DNA from: an uncultured Erythrobacter sp. | Lineage (GTDB): Bacteria > Pseudomonadota > Alphaproteobacteria > Sphingomonadales > Sphingomonadaceae | Direction of reading: 5' to 3' | Assembly (NCBI RefSeq): GCF_947497915.1 | Contig: NZ_CANMIJ010000001.1 | Coordinates: 1,974,387-2,038,386, forward strand | DNA: 64,000 nucleotides | Shown here: positions 53,364 to 61,500 of the stretch, piece by piece | Numbering within the stretch: the first letter of the stretch is position 1 | Layout: every line of letters starts with the position of its first letter | Position numbers and translations under genes: made by a program | The notes under the pieces: model-generated | Told to the model about the DNA's origin: nothing | Seen by the model: the letters and a program-made list of their open reading frames with translations, nothing else | The model's database searches: none

Positions 53364-54764
53364 TTATTCGGGATAGACGCGCCGTTGCAATTCCGCTTCG
53401 ACAGGTGGCCCATAATCGAACCGTTCACGCTCACGTTCGCCCGAACCACTTCCCGGGGTTGCCCCGAGAGAATCCAGGAAAGTATTTGTGGCTGCGAGGA
53501 TTTGATAGCGCGCAAACGTTTCCGAAAAACGCGCTGTTTCCAAGCGAACCTGCGTGTTGAAGCGCGTGTTTTGCGCATCAAGCACATCAAGCAGCGACCG
53601 GCGACCAATGTTGAATTGGCTACGATAAGACAGCAGCAGATCGTCAGAAACCGAGGATTGACGTTCCAAAGCGGTCACAACGCGGCCCTGTGTCTCAAGC
53701 GCATTCCATGCCGAACGCACATCTTCCTCTGCTTCGCGTTGGCGTTGGTGCAACGCATAACGAGCGATTGAGGACTGACGCACAGTCTCTTGAACGCGGG
53801 CTCTGCGGATGCCGCTATCGAACACATTCCAGCGGAACACGACCCGGCCCTGAACATCATTCGTTTCGCCGGCAAAGCCATCAATATCGTTGCCAGCACG
53901 CCCGCGAACTTCGAGGCCCACTGTTGGATAAAGATCAGCTTCGGCAGATTTCACAACCGCATTTGCCGCATCGACATCGGCCTGTGCTTCGCGCACCAAC
54001 GGGTTGCGAATGCGAGCTTGCCCGATGGCCTGCTCAAGTGCGGTTGGCATTTGTGCGATAAGAGCCGGAGGCATGGTCGCCGTGTACAGATCAAGACCTG
54101 TTAGCGAACGCAGTGATATCTGCGCGTCACGCAAAGCGCGTTTGGATTCTTCTTCACGCACGATTGCCGATTGCAGTCGCTCTTCAGCCTGTTGTTGATC
54201 GGCAATGCTGATCGAGCCCTGCGAAACGCCTTCCGACAGATCGCCAACCAACAGCTCGTGAAAGCGGCGGTTATCCGATGCTGCGGCCTGCACGCGCTCT
54301 TGCAAGAGCACATCAAGATATTGACGCGAAACCTGCAAAGCTATGAATTCGGAACGTTCAAGAACGCGCAGTGATGCACCATCCACTCGCGCTGCCTGAC
54401 GCAGCAACTCACCGCGGCGGCGGCCAAAATCGAGCATGGTCCACTCGCCGGTGATCCCAATCTCGACCGGGAACAGTTCATTGTTCGCAATGCCAAGGTT
54501 TCGGCGCGTCGTGTTTTCAAGGCGGCGAACACCAGCCGATGCCTCAACATCGACACGCGGGCCATAAAGGCCCTGCGCCTGCTTGCGCTCGAACTGGATT
54601 GCTTCTTTGTTGTATTGCGCCTGCAAGATTTCAGGGTTTGCCCGCATCGCAGCATCAATCGCCGCTTGCATCGAAACCACGTCTTCAGACTCTTGCGCAT
54701 ATGCAGCTGGTGCTGCGGAAGCGAGCAAGGCCGCCATTACGGCTGGAACTACAAGTTTTTTCAT
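53364..54764 (-). CDS. TolC-family outer-membrane channel of type I secretion
   Basis: The 466-residue protein starts at the ATG of MKKLVVP behind GTGGGGGAAG; the frame is open six codons further. A signal peptide ends AAYAQ (about 23). Two similar halves of the outer-membrane efflux type follow (about 35-230 and 245-440), with long helices and paired strands. Conserved spots include LIGITGEW, RNPLVREAQADVDAA and GRRSLLDVLDAQNTRFNTQV. This is the LapE/AggA-like trimeric tunnel through which the adhesin leaves the cell. It lies between the OmpA-like gene (14-base gap) and the ABC gene (33-base gap) in one operon. Confidence 0.92.
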   Translation of the reverse strand: MKKLVVPAVMAALLASAAPAAYAQESEDVVSMQAAIDAAMRANPEILQAQYNKEAIQFERKQAQGLYGPRVDVEASAGVRRLENTTRRNLGIANNELFPVEIGITGEWTMLDFGRRRGELLRQAARVDGASLRVLERSEFIALQVSRQYLDVLLQERVQAAASDNRRFHELLVGDLSEGVSQGSISIADQQQAEERLQSAIVREEESKRALRDAQISLRSLTGLDLYTATMPPALIAQMPTALEQAIGQARIRNPLVREAQADVDAANAVVKSAEADLYPTVGLEVRGRAGNDIDGFAGETNDVQGRVVFRWNVFDSGIRRARVQETVRQSSIARYALHQRQREAEEDVRSAWNALETQGRVVTALERQSSVSDDLLLSYRSQFNIGRRSLLDVLDAQNTRFNTQVRLETARFSETFARYQILAATNTFLDSLGATPGSGSGERERERFDYGPPVEAELQRRVYPE

Positions 54765-54778
54765 TGGTCTTCCCCCAC

Positions 54779-55498
54779 TCACTTCACAACAGTCACTTCG
54801 ACACGGCGGTTTTCCGGGCTACGGACGCCGTCTTCGGTCGGAACTCTTGGATTGGATTCGCCTTCAGAGCTGATCTGCATTGTACCCCGCTCAATGCCGA
54901 GACGGACCATCAGGTCGGCAACAGCTTGCGCACGGCGACGCGAGAGATCGTCATTGTATGCGTTCGTACCAGACAGATCGGTGTGACCTACCACGGTGAA
55001 CGAATTCCATCCGCAACGCTCTGCATTGGCTGACACGAACTCAATTGTTTCGGCCGCGCCATCGCTTGGCACGTCAGAATCGAATTCGAAGAATACGATG
55101 CCCGGCTGTTGGTCATCGCAAACCTCTTGCCGCGGTGGGACCGGTGCCGGCTGAACGGGCGCTGGTGGCCGGCTCTCTACAACGGTCATCTGGCGATATG
55201 CATAGTCGCATTTCGAAATGCTGGTCTCATCACGCGTGCTCGACTTGAGAAAACCGAGCGCGATCGCGCACTGCACTTTGGCTTCGGATGCCCACATGTA
55301 ACGCGGGTCGTTGGCCGAAATCAGGCTATTATCGCGCGTCGCAGTTAGAGCCGCATCATACCGCATCTGGATCACGCTCTCCAGCGCATCGAGATCATTG
55401 GTCGCGAGGTCCGGGCTCAAATCTTGCGCAGCCAATGTTGCCGGCACAGATGCGCAAATTATGGTTAACGCGCCTAGAAAGTTGGTCTTCATTTGCAT
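54779..55498 (-). CDS. OmpA-like peptidoglycan-binding protein of the adhesin operon
   Basis: The 239-residue protein starts at ATG 55498 behind TTGGGGGGA. A signal peptide ends TLAAQ (about 24). A helical region (about 25-105) and a Pro-rich linker (PAPVQPAPVPP) follow. The C-terminal OmpA domain (about 130-239) has FFEFDSDVPSD, GHTDLSGTNAYNDDLSRRRA and SPENRRVEVTV, the diaminopimelate-binding fold. There is no membrane barrel, so it is periplasmic and probably tethers the secretion complex to peptidoglycan. OmpA-like genes recur in BapA/LapA-type operons of sphingomonads. It is 33 bases after the adhesin gene. Confidence 0.87.
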   Translation of the reverse strand: MQMKTNFLGALTIICASVPATLAAQDLSPDLATNDLDALESVIQMRYDAALTATRDNSLISANDPRYMWASEAKVQCAIALGFLKSSTRDETSISKCDYAYRQMTVVESRPPAPVQPAPVPPRQEVCDDQQPGIVFFEFDSDVPSDGAAETIEFVSANAERCGWNSFTVVGHTDLSGTNAYNDDLSRRRAQAVADLMVRLGIERGTMQISSEGESNPRVPTEDGVRSPENRRVEVTVVK

Positions 55499-55531
55499 TT
55501 TTGGTCCCCCCAAGGGTCTTTTGATCTTTAG

Positions 55532-58500
55532 TTAGGCTGCTGCGACGGTGGCGGCAGCTTCATCCATCTGAGATGTCATGAAGTCGACAGGATCGGTCAC
55601 TCCGATTGAGCCTTCGATGCTTTGGTTGAGCAGTCCCATATCAATAGTGCCTGCTTGCGCAATCAGATATTCTGGACCTTCGCCTCCACCGGTCAACGCT
55701 TCGAGCATTTGATCGACGGCCGCCTCTGCTGCGATATCGGCAATGACATCCTCCGCGCTGTTGCCGAAACGGCCAGCCATTGGATCACCGGTTGGCGAAA
55801 CCGCAGTGAGTTCGGTGCCAGGCTCCATCATAAGAAGCGCTTCCATCGCTTGGTCTACGCCAGTCGCTGTTCCTTCGAAGAAGGCCGATTGGCTCATGCC
55901 TTCAAAGCCGCTGTCGAATTGCGCGAGCTCGATCTGCGCAGGCTCTGCCTGAACACCAATCGAAAATTCGCCCGATCCTGACAATGGATTATCGTTTGGC
56001 AAGCTAGTCCAAGGAAGATCACCGGAATTCGGCTCAACATCGCTGTTGATCATTCCGGCAAGATCGACGTTCGCTTCAAAGCCGCTTCCGTCGAATTCTG
56101 TCATCATCGACACCGTATCAAACGGCACCGCATCGTAAGAGACGCTGCCTGCTGCGGTTGCCGCAGAGCCGGTGCTATCCTGTGATGCCTGTCCGATCAG
56201 GACAGCGCCTGAGATAGCCGCGACCAAGGTTGTTTCGGCCATCCGCATATCGCTGCGATAGGTTTCTTGAAGCGCAATAAGGCTATCAATTCCGCTGCCG
56301 GAACCAATTCCGCCTTCACCGCCCGTATCGTTATCATTGCTGACAGGATCAATCGGGTCTTCGAGCAAGACGCGCGCCGTTGAGAATGCCATCGTGCTCG
56401 ACGAAGCCGGTGCAGAAATCGACGCATCGACCATTACATTGACAGTGGATGTGCTGGTCACGTCGCCGTCACCATCAGTCGCAGTAACCTGGAAATCGAG
56501 GTCCGCATCGCCCGGCAGGATTGTCTTGCTAAAGTCGAGCGATGTGAAGCGAGCACCCTGGCCGCCGCCGCTGACACCTTCAACTTCAAAGCGGTTAAAC
56601 TCTGTTAGCGTGATCCCCTGGATCAACGTGGTGGAGGACGAGATGAGGCCATTATAGACAACCTCGGACTGTCCCGTCACATCGTTGAAGATAGTGATTT
56701 TGTAGACAACGCTGCCACCGTCGCGGTCGTTTGCGAGCACGGCCGATGTGACCAGATCCGGATTGGTCGTTGCCGCCTGGTCGCCAGGCTGGCCCGGGCT
56801 GTGGAATTCAACCTGGAACTGCTCGCCAGCTCCAACGAACTGGTTGGCAACACCAAAGCCGACTGTCGACGAGTTAACCCCGCCCGTTGTCGAGCTGAAT
56901 TCAACATTGCCTGTTGCGGTTTCCGCGAATGGAGTTGGCCCGCCGGCCGTAAGGCCGAGCAGCGAGATTGTCTCCGTTGTCGCTGCCTCAGGCGTGACGA
57001 GAGTGAACTCGTAATTGCCGTCTTCATCGACTGAGATCGTGAACAGCGTATCTCCGGTGGAGTCCGCGGTCGCAGTAAGCGTCGCACCCGCAATCGGATT
57101 GTTGACGCTATCATCGGTGATATCGACCGCATTCTGATCCAGAGTGTAAGTCACTCCGGCCAGCGTAGGTCCGGTGATATCAAACGATCCGTGACCATCA
57201 GAGCCGGTATCGTATGCAAATGTTCCGTTGCCCGATGCGTTGGCAAAGTTGCCGATTGTCTGGGTCGCAGGAGATGCGGCGCCAAGGGTACCGGCATCAT
57301 CTTCGAACGAGATTGCATCGCCGATCGCTGTAGAGGCAGAGGTGCTATCCCCGTCAGCATCCGTTGCGGTGACCGTAGCAACCAATGCACCGCTTGCGAT
57401 CGAGACCGCTTCATCTGGGCTGGATGTCCCGCCAACAGGATGTTCGATCGACAGATACTGAACAACGCTAACCGCGCCGGTCACACTGTCGACAGCAACT
57501 GCAAAGGCGGCTTCGCCAGACTGGTTGCCGACACGGCCGACGATGACGTCACCTTCCTTGAACAGGACGATATTGGCGCCTTCGGTCGTATCAAGACCGG
57601 AATCCACTCCGGCAGATGACACGTCGAGCGTATATTCAACGCTGCCCGCGCTGTCCCCGCCAAGGCCGGAACCCGTCGCGACCAAGCCGGTCAGATCTTC
57701 TGCAAATCCGATTACTGTGCCTGCGACATCTGGATCATCGCCAGTGTTGGTAACACCTGCAAAGGCAGCAATTGGGCCAGTGACATCATTCGCGTCAACA
57801 TCGTTGCCAGCCGTTTCGTCGTGGGTGACCGAAAGGCCTGCCGCACTAACCGCCGCAACAGGGCTGTCATCTTCGAGATTGACGGTAATTGCACCCGTTT
57901 GAGTGGTCGTTGCCGAACCATCGTTCACAGACACGTCGACGGTGAAGGACGTGACATCCTCATTAGACGTATCGCTGTGGAAGATCGGCAGTGACTGGGT
58001 CACTGTGAAGGCACCGGTATCGTCGATCACCAGGGTAATCGCCGTCACGGTTCCGCCATTGATGGTACCCGTCAAAGTCTTGCCATCGCCGCTTAGCGAC
58101 CATGCAACCACTGCACCGGCGGCGCTGCCATCTGCAACCGTGAGGGTCTGCGTCGGAGTGCCGAGTGTAACGGTGAATGCGGTGTCATCACTATCGGTGA
58201 TGCTGATTGTGCCGCTGTCTGTTGCCAGATCGGTGGTGTCCGAAGTGCCTGCTGTATCGGCCAAGCCGCCAGCAAGACCTTCATCCGATGTTGCCACCGT
58301 AGCGGTGCCCACTACTGGGGCATCATTGGCGCCAAAGATATCTATCGTCAGCGTCGAATTGGCAGACGCATCGCCATCATCAGCGGTATAGTTGAACACA
58401 TCGCTAAGCGGAGCGTCACCCTCATCAAGGGCTTGCACAGCGTTGAATGCAGCTGCGTTCTCCAACTCTGTAAACAGACGATAATCGTAACTACCGTCCG

Positions 58501-61500
58501 AATTCAGCGTGAGGACGCCGTATGTGCCATTGAATGTGCCGGTTGTTGTGACGGTAAGAGTATCGCCATCAACATCGGTATCAACCACATCACCGCGTGG
58601 ATTGCCGTCTGGCGCGCCATTGTGCGGAACCGTTTGCAGCACATTGCCTGTGATGACAGATGCGGCATCTTCGATGGTCCAGTTCGTGTCGGCCACCGCA
58701 ACAGGGCCATCATTGGCACCATTGATCGTGATCGTCAGCGTCGCGTCGGACGTGTCGCCATCGGCATCGACAATTGTGTAAGTGAACGTATCGGTTTCAG
58801 TTTCGCCATCATCCAGACCCTGCACTGCAGAGGTGGTGAGGTTGTAGGTGTAGCTACCGTCATCGTTCAGCGTCAGCGAGCCAAACTCGCCAGCGGTTGA
58901 ACCATTGACCGAACCTGCCGCTCCGCCAAATCCGGTGACCGCTGTCACTTCCGGATCGCCAGCGCCATCTGCGCCGAATGCATCTGCAACCGTATCAGTC
59001 ACGACATTGCCGCTAACCGAAGCTGTGTCTTCGGTTAGAGCGTTTGTATCGTCAGTGGCGATTGGGCTGTCATCATCAATAGTGATGCTGATCGTGCCAT
59101 TCGCGCTTTCACCCTCGGCGTCGGTCACAACCACGCCAACAGAGAATGATTGATCATCCTCGGTGTCAGCAGTCGGATGCGCGACAGGAGCAAGCAGCGT
59201 AAAGGTGTATGCGCCCGTTGCGACGTCCGTGATCACAAGAGTGAACACATCGTCACCGGTCACCGCATCCTGGCCGGTCAGCGTGGTGCCGTCCCAAACG
59301 GTTTCAACCGGATTGCCGGCAAGCGTCACGAGGCCGGTGTCAGCCACAGCTGTAAGAGCAATAGCGCCAGCGCCGTCGGTACCGAAATCGATACCTGCAA
59401 GAGTGCCCGATTGCACGGTCACTTCGCCTGCGACATCGCCGCCGTCATCGCCGTTTCCAGCAATTCCGCCCAGACCTTCTTCATCAACAGTGAAGGTCGC
59501 CGCATCAGCATTGATCGCAGGGCCTTCATCGGTGAGGCGAATGTCGAATGTCGCGGTTGTGGTGTCCCCGTCACCATCCGTGATGGTGTAAGTGAAGCTT
59601 TCAACCTGATCAGCGAATGGCGCCGTAATGTTGGTTGCCGATGTGTAGAGCAAATTGCCGCTGCCATCGATCGTAACCGTGCCGCCAAGGCTGCCCGATG
59701 CGATTGTGATTGCAGGAACGCCTGCACCATCCGCGCCGTAGCTGTCATTGCCAGTCAGGGTTGCGACTGTGCCAACATTTTCAGCACTTGCATTGTCATC
59801 AACACTTGCAATTTCACTGTCGTCGCCAGCAATCGGCGTGTCATCATCAACATTGATGGTGAGCGAGCTTGTCGCTGTGTCGGTATCGCCGTCAGTGACA
59901 GTATAGCCGATCGTGAATTCGGTGTTGTTCTCCGCATCGCCGGTTGCGTGCAGAATGTTGAGGTTTTGCGTGACTGTGTAGTCACCATTGCTCGGATCAA
60001 GAGTAACTGTGACAACCGTGACAAATCCGCTGCCTTGATCCTGTTGGATCAGGATATCATCGCCAGAGGCGACATATTGGAAGCCCGCTGGGGCGCCCGA
60101 AGTCCCGAAAGCGATGGATCCGCCATCATTGCCGAAATCGTGATCAAGTGTGCCGGTGGTGTTTGCCGCATCGGCATCATCGCCGGTGCCGCCAGCATTT
60201 CCGCCCAGCGCATCATCGTCGAGCTGCACGATATTGTTCTCGCCAGCGGCAGGAACATCATCTGTGAATGTCAGGTTCGAACCAATGTCCAGCGCCTGGC
60301 TAGCAGTATCGCCATCATTGTCGGTCACTGTTCCAATGAGCTGGATGAGACCATCGGATGCCAGCGATACGCTGGAGCCATCGCTACCAGTGCTAAGCGC
60401 GTGATCGACAGCGCGGCTCTGATCGAGCTCGACATTGCCGGCGCTATCAACCGAAACAGTAAAGGCGATTGCGCCGCTTGCTGCTGAAGTTGCATCGGCG
60501 CCTTCGCGTCCAACCACTTCTCCGGCTTCGACGAACAGGAATACGCTGTTGCCGGTCGCTGTATCGACCAGACCAGAGTCCGTGCCATTTGTCGCGGAAA
60601 GCGCGAAGCTTGTCGAAGCTGCACCATCTTCGCCGCCGTCAAACGTGAAGTTGTCGGCAAAGTTCTCTGTGTCATCCGCAGAGAAGTCCGCGTCGCTCAC
60701 TTCGAGGCCATCATTGATGCCCGAAAGAACAACCGATGGGCCATCATCGAAGAAAGTCAGCGCGCCGCCAACCGGAAGCGTTGCCGCATCGCTGTCGCCG
60801 TCACCGTCGGTGATCGTCACCGTCGCCGAGATGTTTCCATCAAGATTGAGCGTATCGTTATGCTCGCCCGCGCTATCGTCACCATCGATCTCATGCTCAA
60901 GCGCGACGTTCTGCGTCAGCGTAATCGTGCCATCGGAGTTGATAGTGGCGGTAAACGCGGTTTGATTGCTGCTGCCATCGTTAAAGACGCCAGTGATAAC
61001 TGTCGCGCTGGTCTGAACGAGAGTGATAGGGAAATCGCCATCTGCAGTCGCAAGACCGCTATTCGCGTTCGTCACTGTGAGTGTAAAGGCTGTGCCGTTA
61101 GCTCCATCTTCACCAAAATCAGACGTAAAGCTGAGGATTGATGCCGCCGAAGTAGCGCTCGTCGCAAGACCATCGGTTTCGTCCACGCTGACCGAGCTGC
61201 CTAGTGTCACATTGCTAAGGTCCGGGCCATCATCGAGGAATGTCATCGCTCCAGCGATATTGGCCGTCGCCGTCGCTGTATCGCCATCGCTGTCGATAAT
61301 TGTCGCCGACAATGTGATGAGGTTCGCAGCCGACAATGTCGCCGCGTCGTTATCATCATTGGTGTCCGCGTGCTTCACTGCGCGCTGCTGATCGAGAGTG
61401 ACTTCGCCTGCGGCATCCACAGAAACAGTGAATACCAATTCGCCGGTGCCAGAGGTGCGGCCTTCAACCACGCCTGCGTTCACAGTCAGGACAACCGATT

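Noticed and set aside
59150..60487. A 445-codon plus-strand open frame
   Set aside because: It lies wholly antisense to the adhesin repeats; regular codon patterns of the repeat keep the opposite strand open. The Cys/Arg-rich product resembles nothing real. The other plus-strand frames within 55532-64000 are rejected for the same reason.
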